64,000 bases of DNA, taken from NCBI GenBank assembly GCA_004154925.1, contig QJNS01000176.1:62001-126000 (forward strand), in the 5' to 3' direction. Below the pieces are notes generated by a model. That model had not been told where the DNA came from. It ran no database searches and saw nothing but the letters and a program-made list of their open reading frames with translations. Position 1 is the first letter of the stretch. The number at the start of each line of letters is the position of its first letter. Made by a program: the position numbers and the translations under genes. Of the stretch, positions 1 through 10,465 are shown piece after piece. The stretch is from Monosporascus cannonballus. Taxonomy: Eukaryota > Ascomycota > Sordariomycetes > Xylariales.

Positions 1-1043
1 TAAGTATTTTGGCCTTATCGCATTCACCACCTCCCCGTCAGCTATTGCTTCGCACATTGTGACAAGGTATTACCTCCGTGTACTAGCGTGTTATTAGACC
101 AATCCCCATATAGACACAGATAATCCTCCACGATATAGCGTGGTAACTCCCTATTCCACGGTCTTGACGCTCTACTTTAGGAAGCGTCTTTTAGATAACC
201 TAGGCTGTTTCATGCAGTCGCGATGTTGCTCGTCGAAGGTGCGAGGATTGCTCTTGTTCACATAGAGCTCTCCAAACCACTACCGGGCTTAGAAGGTCGG
301 AATATCACCCATTCAGAGGAACCCCATTTGCTAGTCCGTGACGGTCTAGTGTCATTTGAATGATGGGTGTTGCGGCCCAACCTTTAGTCCTACCGTTAGG
401 GCCTTACAACATTTTTTGTTGCCTCTCCCCTAACACCACGATGAATACGACCCTGCCAATTGAAGCAGGGGCCCAGCAATAATACATACAATACCTGCCT
501 ATGTTGTGCAGTCGTGGATAAAGTTCTATAATTGTACATTATGCTATAAATTTTCAAGGAATGGTATGTCGTGCAGGAACCTATCGGACCTGGATATATC
601 ACGAATTACATACCTCCCCACAGCTATGTAACGAAGTAATAGCGATGACCACCCGGCTGGAACTTGGTGCTTGTGCCTGTAAGTACATATTGCTAGCGTA
701 GTTCTTACTGTAGCCCGCCCTGGATTGTGGCACGAGCGCATCTTCGCTCTCATACGTCATTTGCGACTTGCGCCCCAGTTAACCCGCCGGGCCGGATTTA
801 ATGCAGCAAGTAGTGCTACTGTAGGTACCAAGCAGAAGTATTGTACTGTGCCATAGTAAACCTTTAACACCACCGTTTCGGCCCTTCTACACCCACCTGC
901 TCACCGACGAACTCGCATCCACGCGCCACCACCTCTCTCGCGTCACCGTTATTCGATCAAGACAGAGAGATGCCTCCGGAAATCCTCCAAGTTCCCTAGA
1001 GACTGCTCCGTTAGGACGCCGACGCATCGTCCCGTGATCGATT
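1..1043. other. Intergenic, no gene seen
   Basis: Only short unconvincing open frames on both strands. The last 150 bases are C-rich and probably include the promoter and leader of the channel gene that starts at 1044. Confidence 0.6.
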
Positions 1044-3730
1044 ATGGCGGCCCGGGACAATGACACCGAACCCGACTATTGCAGAGGTATCTATGCCGCC
1101 GGCCCTGGCAGCAAAGATATCTATGTCCAGTCGGTCATCTCCCTTGGCTTAGGCTTCACGGCTCTTTTCGCCTTCTGTGTGAGCATTCCCTGATCTCTTC
1201 TGCGTTCTGGTTGTTGCGATGCTGACTAAAACCCGACCAGATCCTTCGACCGCGATGGAAATCCCTGTATGCCGCGCGCAAACGACGCAGCGACCCCCAA
1301 ATCGCCTTGCCCGTTCTTCCGGATAGCTTTCTAGGATGGATACCGGCTCTCTACAGGGTGACCGAGGAGCAGGTTTTGGCGTCGGCTGGCCTCGATGCCT
1401 TTGTCTTCCTCAACTTCTTTAAGATGTCACTCCGCCTATTTAGCGCCATGCTCTTCTTCGCCCTTGCCGTGCTTTGGCCTATCCACAAAATGTTCGACAC
1501 AGTTGAAAGTGGCGGCGATAATGATAATGATATTTCCAACGTTGAGTGGAACTTCCAGACCTACCCCGTCCAGAGGGCCGGTACTCTTACCATCCAAGAC
1601 GACAAAGACAGAACCTATTTGTGGGCTTACCTCGTATTCACCTGGTTCTTTTCTCTTCTCACCATCTACTTCATGGATACGGAGACTACGAAAGTCGTTA
1701 AGATACGGCAAGATTACCTAGGCACGCAGTCCACTGTCACCGACCGGACCTTCCGATTAGTCGGCATACCCAAAGACCTCCGATCGGAAGGGAAGATCAA
1801 ACAGTTTGTGGAAAACCTTGAGATTGGCAATGTCAAGAGCGTCACTTTATGCCGCGATTGGGCTAAGCTAGATGCTCTTATGGCCGAAAGGGAGACAATT
1901 CTTCGCAAGCTAGAAGAGGCTTGGACGGCCTTCCTCGCTCAATCACCGAAAGCCGGAGTCGGCCCACCCGCCCCGGCTAATCCTAACGGAGACAGACCTA
2001 CAAATGACGATGAAGAATCGCAGGAGAGCAGTCGGCTCCTAGCAAGGTATAGTCTTCAGGACCTTATCGCCGAGAGAAAACGACCTGAAATACGGATCCG
2101 TTTCGGCTTTCTCAAGCTTCGAAGTCGCAGCGTCGATGCGCTTGATTATTACGAGGAGAAGCTTCGACGTCTGGATGAGAAGATCCAGGAGGCGAGGAGG
2201 AAGGAGTATCGGCCAACTGCAACTGCATTCGTGACGATGGATTCGATAGCGGCCTGCCAAATGGCAGTACAGGCTGTCGTTGACCCCAGACCCGGGCGGC
2301 TGTTGACGAAGCCTGCACCTTCGCCCTCAGACGTGATTTGGAGAAACACTTACAGGCCCTTTTATAGGCGCCGGTTTCAGTCGTGGTCCATCACCATCTT
2401 CATCAGCTTCCTCTCCCTTATCTGGCTACTAATTGTGGCAGCGCTGGCACAGTTACTCAGCATATGCAACATTAGAAAAATCGCCCCGTCATTCGGCAAG
2501 TCTCTAGAGAGCCACGAGACAACCGGGGCGCTTGTGCGCACCGGCTTACCAACGCTCATAGTCTCCTTGCTGAACATCCTAGTTCCTTATCTCTATGATT
2601 ATCTCTCTAACCGCCAAGGAATGGTTTCGCAAGGAGACGTAGAGCTGTCGGTAATATCGAAGAATTTCTTCTTCGTGTTCTTCAACATCTTCGTTGTCTA
2701 TGCCGTTTCTGGCTCGGCTGCACTGTCTCAATTTTGGCAGATAATCAGAGACTCGCTTCGCGACACGCGAACGATCGCGCTAGGGTTGGCAAAGGGGATC
2801 TCGGATCTCAACAACTTCTACCTCAACTTCATCATGCTTCAGGGCTTGGGTCTCTTCCCGTTCAAGCTTCTACAGTTCGGTGACCTGACACTCTACCCGA
2901 TCTATCGAATGGGCGCCAAAACGCCACGGGATTTTGCTCGGCTTATGAAGCCCACTCTCTTCAATTACGGGTTCTACTTGCCGACCGCCCTCCTCGTGTT
3001 TATCCTGTGTCTAGTATACAGCATACTACCGGGCGCGCATCTCGTCCTACTTCTTGGCCTGTGTTATTTCGGTCTGGGTTACCTCGTTTACAAGTATCAG
3101 CTATTGTACTCGATGGATCAACCGCAACACGCGACCGGAAAGGCCTGGCAGATGATCTGTGAGCGGATTGTCCTTGGTCTCTTGGTATTCCAAGTTGTAA
3201 TGATCAGCATTCTGGTGTTGCGCCTAGCGTTCTTTCAAGCGGTCCTGGTCGGACCCCTCCTGCTTTCGACCTTCTGGTACCTCTTTTACCACCGGCGCCG
3301 GTTCACGCCGCTTACCAAGTTCATCGCGCTTCGCAGCATCAAACGTCATTCTGACCCTGGAACCGATAGTCATCCCGAGCAAGATCCAGCAGCCAGACAA
3401 TCAGAGACGAGACTAGCAAGGCGGCTGAGTACGATAGACGAGGACAAGGAGAAGGGCATGAGGTTTGTAAATCCAAGCCTAGTCGCCCCGTTAGAACAGC
3501 CCTGGATATACACGGACCCGCCACCGCCTCTGATACGGGACGAGTCGGCGATCACGATCGGCTCCGACACCATTGATAACGGCAACAGCGACAACGGCGG
3601 CAGTGACTCCAGGCCTCGGAATACGGTTTCTGGTATGCTTAGTGGTACGAGTTCGTTTAGTCTAGGAGATACCCACATCTGGCGGGAGAATGGGAATGGG
3701 GATGGGGATGGCGGTGCTACCGATATGTAA
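1044..3730 (+). CDS. OSCA/TMEM63-type (CSC1/RSN1) osmosensitive cation channel
   Basis: Predicted 874-residue membrane protein of the DUF221 family, whose members are stress-gated, calcium-permeable cation channels. Exons are 1044-1178 and 1241-3730; the 62-base intron is GTGAGC...CAG, and the ATG at 1044 restores the N-terminal first membrane segment (about residues 30-47) that a single-exon reading from 1307 would lose. Two more membrane segments lie at about 97-129 and 170-192. They are followed by a charged cytosolic region with a coiled, Arg/Lys/Glu-rich stretch (about 193-420), then the 7TM block with the family-typical FYLNFIMLQGLGLFPFKLL. The tail after about residue 740 is hydrophilic and low in complexity (Asn/Gly/Asp). 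Family membership is secure; ion specificity and whether it sits in plasma membrane or an inner membrane are inferred. Confidence 0.9.
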
Positions 3731-4186
3731 TTAGCGGCGCGGAGTAGTAGACAGTCCCAAAGCATTAGCTGTACAGAGCACCATTCCATAATAAGACCCC
3801 AGTATATTATCATTACCTCAACCTGTAGTCGTATTGATGGATTTTCCAGCGTTCGAAGCCATATCTAGCGATGGTGCTCCACCCCTGCCTATATAATAGC
3901 CGGGACGATACGATATGCTGCGGCGTACGGCAGCATGGGACGCCATGCATTTAAGCTACGCTTTACAGGAATGGAAATCAATCAAGGTTTCCATAACAGA
4001 GCATGACATTGTCTTGAAGCGGCGCTATTGGGATTGATGCTGGGCTGAGGCGATAGACGCGGACCCACCGCAGCCACTATCCCGGCCGGGAATTCGGCTG
4101 TCATTGAAACCTTCACCTTCGGGGACTCATAAGGAACGACCGAGAACGGTGCAAGCACGTCTTTCATCATCCCACTACCCGTCGCC
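3731..4186. other. Intergenic spacer
   Basis: The 3' flank of the channel gene and the 5' flank of the kinase-like gene at 4187. Nothing else recognised; GC rises sharply at the start of the next CDS. Confidence 0.5.
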
Positions 4187-5557
4187 ATGGCGCATCAAGC
4201 CGAGTCTGACCACGTCGCCTCGCTAATGCTCTCCTGGCACTCCCTTGAGCTCGTCTCGTGCCGGAAGATCCAGACCCTGTGGGCGGGCTACGGCTCCATC
4301 TGCGAGGTAAGGGCGCGCGCCACGACCGCCGCAGCCGCAGCCGAGGTCCGACGGCTGTGCCGCACGGACTCCGACGGCAACGCTAAAGTCGCCGGGGAAG
4401 ACAACACGTTCGCGCTGATCCTCAAACTCGTGGCGCCGCCCCCCGCGGGACCGGGGGATCATCAAGGCAACGGGGAAGAGGACGGGGACGAAGGACACCT
4501 GCGCAAGATGCTCAGCTACGAGGTCGAGCAGCACTTCTACGACAAGCTGGCGCCGCGCCTGGACCCCGACCGCGCCGCCGTCGCGCGCTGCCTCGCCAGC
4601 ACGCGCGACGCGGCCGGGAAGGCCCGTGCTGGGGAGCTGTTGGACGGCGGCCGCGTGATCGCCACGCTGATGACGGACCTGCGGCCCGACTTCCCCGTCG
4701 CCGCCGGCGAGAACAGAAGGGCGCGCCTCGACCCTCGCCAGGTCCACGCCGCGCTCGACTGGCTCGCGGCCTTCCACGGCGCGTCGCGGGCGTGGGTGCG
4801 GGAAGGGGAGTCGCTCGGTGAGCTCGCGCGTCCGCCTCTCGAGGAGGCGCGCAGGAGACGAGCCGGGAAGCGCGGCGCCGGGGCCTGGCTTAACGGCGGG
4901 TACACCTACCTCGCGACGCGGCGGGAGGAGTACGCCGCCCTGGCCGCGGACGCGGGCTCGGAGTGGTCGGCCGCGCTCTGCGAACCGATGGGGTCCTCGC
5001 GGGACGGGCCGTCCGTCGCCGAGCGCGTGGCCGAGCTCCTGGCGCCGCGTCTCGGCAGTGACGGCGACGGTGGTGGTAGTAGTAGAGACAGGGAGCGGGA
5101 CGCCTACGTCTCGTACATCCACGGGGACGTGAAGTCGGAGAACCTGTTCGCGACGGCGGCGGGCGACCGCGTCGCCTTCTTCGACTTCCAGTACGTGGGG
5201 CTCGGGCTCGGCGTCTGCGACCTCGCCAAGCTGTTCACGTGCTCGGTGCCCCTGGGCCTCCTGCTGACCGGGTGCGAAGACAACGCGCGCCATGTGCCCG
5301 AGGAGCTGCGCATGGACGACGGCGAGAGGAGGTTGCTGGAGCACTACCGCGCGCGGCTGCTGGAGCTCGGCCGCTTCGGAGCGGACGGTGGCGGGTACGA
5401 TTGGGAGCTCTTCGTCCGCCACTGGGAGGCGGCGCTCATCGACTGGCTCAGGTTCCAGATGTCCTGGGGCGCTTGGGGCAATACTGAGTGGCTCGAGGCC
5501 CGCGTCCGGTCTATATTGAGAGACGAGGGCTTTATGGAGTGGCTCCTGGAAAGCTAG
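4187..5557 (+). CDS. APH/choline-kinase-like phosphotransferase family protein
   Basis: Single-exon, very GC-rich gene for 456 residues. The sequence HGDVKSEN near residue 311 is the Brenner-type catalytic loop (H-G-D, with the Asn five residues on) of aminoglycoside-phosphotransferase and choline-kinase-like folds. It is followed by FFDFQYVGLGLGVCDLAK, where DFQ stands in for DFG and leads into the usual helix. This combination is typical of fungal and insect EcKL/DUF1679-like small-molecule kinases. The N-terminal half has an Ala/Arg-rich region without a recognisable ATP loop. A start at 4187 gives the full domain; no intron is needed. The substrate cannot be read from the sequence. A long antisense frame across this gene is a by-product of its GC content. 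Confidence 0.8.
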   Translation: MAHQAESDHVASLMLSWHSLELVSCRKIQTLWAGYGSICEVRARATTAAAAAEVRRLCRTDSDGNAKVAGEDNTFALILKLVAPPPAGPGDHQGNGEEDGDEGHLRKMLSYEVEQHFYDKLAPRLDPDRAAVARCLASTRDAAGKARAGELLDGGRVIATLMTDLRPDFPVAAGENRRARLDPRQVHAALDWLAAFHGASRAWVREGESLGELARPPLEEARRRRAGKRGAGAWLNGGYTYLATRREEYAALAADAGSEWSAALCEPMGSSRDGPSVAERVAELLAPRLGSDGDGGGSSRDRERDAYVSYIHGDVKSENLFATAAGDRVAFFDFQYVGLGLGVCDLAKLFTCSVPLGLLLTGCEDNARHVPEELRMDDGERRLLEHYRARLLELGRFGADGGGYDWELFVRHWEAALIDWLRFQMSWGAWGNTEWLEARVRSILRDEGFMEWLLES

Positions 5558-6754
5558 CGTTGAGCTCCATCACGTTGTCCAAGCGAGTTGGCACCGAACA
5601 GTCCTCATAGCAGCCGACATTCCGTCGCCATTAAGGCCCACTACAACTCATACAATTCACCATTTTGAATCAACCAGTGAGAGCTCTGATGCATGGTTTA
5701 GCAGTTATTGTACTGAGCCTCGCTCGCATTTCAGCACATATGTATTTGGTGTTTAGACAACCCGTGAGGAGACATCTCCATCTACGGATGACTCCACAAA
5801 GTGAGACGACTTCCTCGTCCAGGTGTTATGAGATATTCATAGAATACAAGAGCCTTCAATTCATCCTACAATACCCATGGCATCTCATTACGAGCAAGAC
5901 GAACCAGAGCTGCTTGGGAGCATGACCACCGGAGACCTGCTCCGAGATAGCTTCTAGGCGACTCTTTCTTCCCTGCAGCGCTATGACTCGGTCTCCTTGG
6001 GAGAGCCGATTGCTTTAAGCCGAGTAATGCCTGTTTTGAGCCATAGTGTCAGCGTTGCCGGCACCGTCCTTTGCAATCCCACAATTCCCCCAGCGATTCG
6101 ACGTTAACTCATAATTTTCAGCATCAATATGTGTATGCGGCTATGGTGCCATTGCCTATTCGTGCTTATTATTCATGTCTTATTCCCCTTATAAAGCCGA
6201 CACCTTAAATCCTTGCACTGAAACCTCTACCTTCGGAATTCCAGAACTTGTTAGTGCGCCCGCATCATGCGTGCCAAATCTTAACCACGGGATGGCCGGA
6301 AGAACTCCCTATAATCCGTAATATGGCATGTAAAAGTTCGGACCCCTGACAGCCCCTTACTAGAACCCCCCACGATTTGATGGGACACCACCCCAAGCTT
6401 TTCAGACTACAACAGGAAGGCCATTCCGATAGGGCTCTGCGGAACCCCGCCGCCTCCAATTGCCCGCATCTCGAACTGCTTGAGAAAGTGACGTAGAGCA
6501 GTCTGAACAGCGTCACATGGGCTAAAGGCTAGGTCGATCCCTCCGTGAATAGCCAGAGGAACTGGCCGCTAAGCCATCGGGACCCCCTCGGAAGAAGATG
6601 CAATGATCCCTCATAGAGGCAGGTGATACAACCTGCGAGATGATAAAGATGTGTGGTCGTCGCTCGCCTCCCAGGACCTTTGCCTGGCACCTGCAGAAAA
6701 CCCCCCGCTTGCAGTAAGTATTTTCCTGCACTTTTGGCCGGAATTGAGAGCAAC
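5558..6754. other. Intergenic, no gene seen
   Basis: Lower GC than the genes on either side. One 86-codon frame at 5665-5925 has no recognisable features. A true first exon of the GH43 gene may lie in its last 300 bases. Confidence 0.45.
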
Positions 6755-8347
6755 ATGGGGACTTCTTCCACGCCACTGAACGTCAGGTCCGATTTGAGGT
6801 TTACTACCGGCGTCAATTTCGGTAGACAATCGCTGAAGCAAACGGTTGTGGGTCTCTTGCTGGCTAAGATGGCGGGCACGTTTCCAACAGCACCCCGCGC
6901 CGTACTGGACTATACCACGGCGGAGGCCGGCAATCCGTTTGTGGAGGGCTGGTATGCAGATCCCGACACGGAGTATTACAATAATCTGTATTGGATATAT
7001 CCGACCTACTCGGACGTGTATGAAAAGCAGACGTACATGGATGCGTTCTCCAGCCCAGATCTGATAAACTGGACCAAGCATCCCAATATCCTCGTGGCTG
7101 CAAACGTAAGCTGGGCGTACAAGGCGATGTGGGCGCCGGCGGCCATATCCCGCAACGGCAAGTGCTACCTCTACTTCGGCGCCAACGACATCCAGGTGAA
7201 CGAGATCGCCGCCGGGTTTGTCGGCGGGATCGGCGTCGCGATCGCCGACAAGCCCGAGGGACCCTACGTCGACGCCATCGGGGAGCCGCTGATCGGCGAC
7301 TTCTACAACGGGGCGCAGCCGATTGACCAGGACGTCTTCGTCGACGACGATGGGCAGGCCTACATATACTACGGCGGCCACTCGCACGCCAACGTGGCGA
7401 AGCTCAACGATGACATGGTCTCTCTGGGCACCTTCGGCGACGGGACGACCTTCAAGGAGATCACGCCCGAGAACTATGTCGAGGGCTCGCAGATGTTCAA
7501 GCGCAAGGGCATTTATTATTTCATGTGGAGCGAGGGGGGCTGGATGGGGCCCGACTACTCGGTGTCGTACGCCATGTCGGACTCGCCGCTGGGGCCGTTC
7601 AAGCGCATCGCCAAGATCCTGCAGCAAGACGGCGCCGTGGCGCGCGGCAGCGGGCACAACGGCGTCATTAACGTCCCCGGAACGGACGTCTGGTACATCA
7701 CGTACCACCGCCGGCCGCTCAGCGAGACGGATGGCAACCACCGCGTCATCTGCTACGATCGCATGTATTTCAACGACGACGATACCATCAAGAACATCAC
7801 GATGCTGGTCAAGGACAACTTCGCGGACGGCAATATGATCGGTTGGATCACGTACGGCGACGCCGAGTGGAGGGTGGTCGACCAAAGGCTGGCGCTGTCT
7901 ACGGCCAACGACGGCCACTGGCGGCTTGCGACGCTCGACACCAACTTCGCGGACTTCGTCTACGATGGCCTGGTTACCGTGGTCGCGGGAGCTGGGCCTA
8001 CTGGGCTGGTCTTCCGCGCCACGGACAAGACCGCGGAGGGGTACGGTTCCTACTACGCTGCGACCATCGAGGTCGGCAAGCAGGAGAGCAGGCTTACCTT
8101 GTCGAGCGTATCGAACGGTCGTACAAGTAATGTGGAGAGCATCAACGGGCCCTTCGTCTCAGGTATCGAGTACCATATCAGGGTTACGGCCCTCGGCAGT
8201 GACATTAGGGTGTTCGTGGACAACTTGGAGGATCCCGATATCACAGTCCAGGATACGGCGCATACCATCGGAGCGAGCGGAGTTGTGGTAGGGCCAGGCA
8301 CCTCCGCCAGGTTTGGTGGGATCTCTATTGCCCACCCTCCGTCCTAG
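6755..8347 (+). CDS. Glycoside hydrolase family 43 (arabinofuranosidase/xylosidase type)
   Basis: 530 residues from the first ATG of the frame. The GH43 catalytic triad is visible: Asp69 in GWYADPD (base), Asp191 in IDQDVFVDDDG (pKa modulator) and Glu243 in VEGSQMF (acid). WSEGGWMGPDYSVSYA and GSGHNGVINVPGTDVWYI complete the five-bladed propeller pattern. From about residue 340 a second beta-rich domain of LamG/DUF1080-like character follows, common in fungal two-domain GH43 enzymes that trim arabinoxylan or arabinan side chains. The N-terminus is uncertain: homologues normally begin with a short signal peptide shortly before APRAVLDY. Here a hydrophobic VVGLLL lies just upstream but is preceded by an unconvincing 40-residue extension. 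An upstream exon or a start at 6869 is possible. Confidence 0.85.
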   Translation: MGTSSTPLNVRSDLRFTTGVNFGRQSLKQTVVGLLLAKMAGTFPTAPRAVLDYTTAEAGNPFVEGWYADPDTEYYNNLYWIYPTYSDVYEKQTYMDAFSSPDLINWTKHPNILVAANVSWAYKAMWAPAAISRNGKCYLYFGANDIQVNEIAAGFVGGIGVAIADKPEGPYVDAIGEPLIGDFYNGAQPIDQDVFVDDDGQAYIYYGGHSHANVAKLNDDMVSLGTFGDGTTFKEITPENYVEGSQMFKRKGIYYFMWSEGGWMGPDYSVSYAMSDSPLGPFKRIAKILQQDGAVARGSGHNGVINVPGTDVWYITYHRRPLSETDGNHRVICYDRMYFNDDDTIKNITMLVKDNFADGNMIGWITYGDAEWRVVDQRLALSTANDGHWRLATLDTNFADFVYDGLVTVVAGAGPTGLVFRATDKTAEGYGSYYAATIEVGKQESRLTLSSVSNGRTSNVESINGPFVSGIEYHIRVTALGSDIRVFVDNLEDPDITVQDTAHTIGASGVVVGPGTSARFGGISIAHPPS

Positions 8348-8858
8348 CAGTAATTAACCTCAAAGGGATATTTTAGCAATAGATTTCTGAGAAGGACATA
8401 AACATTAAGCCATAAATACTAGCGTCATAGGGTCACATTTGAATATCTCAAAAGGCCTATTCTACTGCGCCAGCCTGTCTACCGAAAGAGGGGAGTGAAA
8501 CGACGTGCCAAAATCATATGCGAAGTCATTTGGACGACAGTATTTACCCAGCCTACTCGAAGAGAGCTTCGCGAGGAAACTGCTCACTGATGGGCATTCT
8601 TAAGCTGCTGTCCGAACAGCCTAATAACTCTACTAGGACGCAGGATCTAGAACAGTGGTTTGGTCCAGGGCCCTCAGTGAACCCCTGTAAACGACGAGAA
8701 ACCCTATTGGTTCCCCCGCAAAACCCGGGCAGGGGATCGCCGAAACAGGATTCAGGTTCGATCATATCAGGTCGGGCTTGGTCTAGCTGAGGTCTACGTT
8801 GTGCCACCGCATCCATCAATGGAAACGAAAGGACTGAAGCAAACGTCTATGTAAAAGG
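8348..8858. other. Intergenic spacer
   Basis: About 510 bases between GH43 and the reductase. No coding or repeat signal that I can support. Confidence 0.5.
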
Positions 8859-9751
8859 ATGCCACAGAAGTCAGTCCTCATCACAGGCTGCAGCGAAGGC
8901 GGCATCGGCGCAGCCCTCGCGCTAGAGTTCCAGCGGCAGGGCTGCCAAGTCTTCGCGACGGCCCGCGACGTGGGCAAGATGGGGTCGCTGGCGAAGGAGG
9001 GAGGCGGTATCCGGACGCTGGCGCTGAACGTGACGTCGGACGCCTCGATCGCGGCGGCGGCGGCCGAGGTGGGGCGGGCGACGAGCGGGTCGCTCGACGT
9101 GCTCGTCAACAACGCCGGCGTCCAGCACGTGATGCCGTTCGCGGACTCGAGCGTCGCCGACCTGCGCCGCGTCGTCGACACCAACGTCGTCGGCGCGCTC
9201 GCCCTCACCCACGCCCTCCTGCCGCTGCTGGTCGCGGCCCGCGGCGTCGTCGCCTCCGTCGGCAGCGTCAACGAGGTCTTCCACCCGCCCTACCAGGTCG
9301 CGTACAACGCGTCCAAGGCGGCCGTGCACGAGATGAGCAACAGCCTGCGCGTGGAGCTGAAGCCGCTCGGCGTGCGGTTCGTCACGCTCATGACGGGGAG
9401 CGTGAGGACGAAGCTGTTCGACAACGCGCCAACGAAGCTGCCCGAGGACAGCATGTACGCCGCTGTCAGGGAGAGCGTCGAGGGTAGGGAGTTTCTGAAG
9501 AACGCCAAGTGGGTTGACCCCGAGGACTATGCGAAGCAGGTCGTTGCGCAGCTGTTGAAGAACAATCCTAAGCGGAGTGTTTGGGCGGGAGGTTTGGCAA
9601 CTGTTGCGTGGGTGTTGTCGTGGTTAGGTTGGGAAGGGATGTTGGTAAGTGACCCCTCAAACCACTTTGTACAACGATTTGGAGGCGTAGCTGACTTGTA
9701 TAGGATTCGGCCATGGTTAAGGGCAATCATCTAGACAAGATCCAGAGATAA
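8859..9751 (+). CDS. AYR1-like short-chain dehydrogenase/reductase
   Basis: 277 residues from exons 8859-9644 and 9704-9751. Classical SDR: cofactor loop TGCSEGGIG (residues 10-17), NNAG (84-87), the Ser of ASVGSVNE (132-139), and catalytic Tyr149 and Lys153 in YNASK. The ordering and C-terminal hydrophobic stretch (about 246-262) resemble Ayr1, the NADPH-dependent 1-acyl-dihydroxyacetone-phosphate reductase of lipid droplets and ER; a role in ether-lipid or phosphatidate synthesis is inferred. The final intron (9645-9703, 59 bases) has GTAAGT, a CTGAC branch at 9691 and TAG. Splicing gives a short tail ending KIQR. Reading through instead gives a 291-residue form with an unrelated C-terminus, so the spliced model is preferred. 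Confidence 0.85.
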
Positions 9752-10465
9752 GGCAATTTCACCACTGTTGGGCCACTATATACTAGCTGGGAAACATGGC
9801 GATGCTTGGAGGTTGCTGATGTGCAAAACTGTGCGGAGGCCACGACTGCTGGTCTTGCTGGGCATGGGGAGGTGCACAGTGATCCGCTGACGGGCAGTGC
9901 CTCGTTGTAGGGTGGTATACGACGGACATGGTGAACAGAGACTTTCTCTATGTGATCTAGCTTCGTGGCCATTGGACGCTTTGCTAGGAAGAGGGTATCT
10001 CCGAAAGCCTGGTTGCGATTCAGGCCTTGTTCGGTCATCTATAGACCAACCAAGGCTACAACTCATGAGAATTGCTGCAATAGTGTATGTGATGGTAGAT
10101 TAGATGCTCTGCCTCGTTGTCTCTTCATTATGGGACTACGTTATGGGACTCGCACGGGTATTGGATAAGACGCCAGAGATCGCTATGTCAAAGCCGGCAT
10201 ACCCTAGTTACACTCCAGTGGGAGTCAATGTTTACGTCGTGCCGCCATCAAAAAGTAAATGTTGAAATTTCTTCAGGGTCCCATAAATCGCCTCCAAGTG
10301 CTAGGTCGAGGCCCGCCATTGGAACTGAAGTGGGCTGCTCAATAGTATCTCGATATGTTCTTCCGAACTTGGGGTGTAGTGGCGGCTTGATGCGATTTAG
10401 GATAGCTTCGACCCTGGCCGGCGTCAACCTATGCGTATGTACAGCTTGCCAGTCTCTATAGACCC
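9752..10465. other. Intergenic, convergent 3' ends
   Basis: Lies between the plus-strand reductase and the minus-strand regulator. Short overlapping frames on both strands look like chance; nothing recognised. Confidence 0.5.

Noticed and set aside
4223..5422. 399-codon minus-strand frame
   Set aside because: Lies antisense to the GC-rich APH-like gene; low-complexity Arg/Ala/Gly/Val content and no domain. A product of third-position GC.
6611..7918. 435-codon minus-strand frame
   Set aside because: Antisense to the GH43 gene, whose catalytic motifs are unmistakable on the plus strand.
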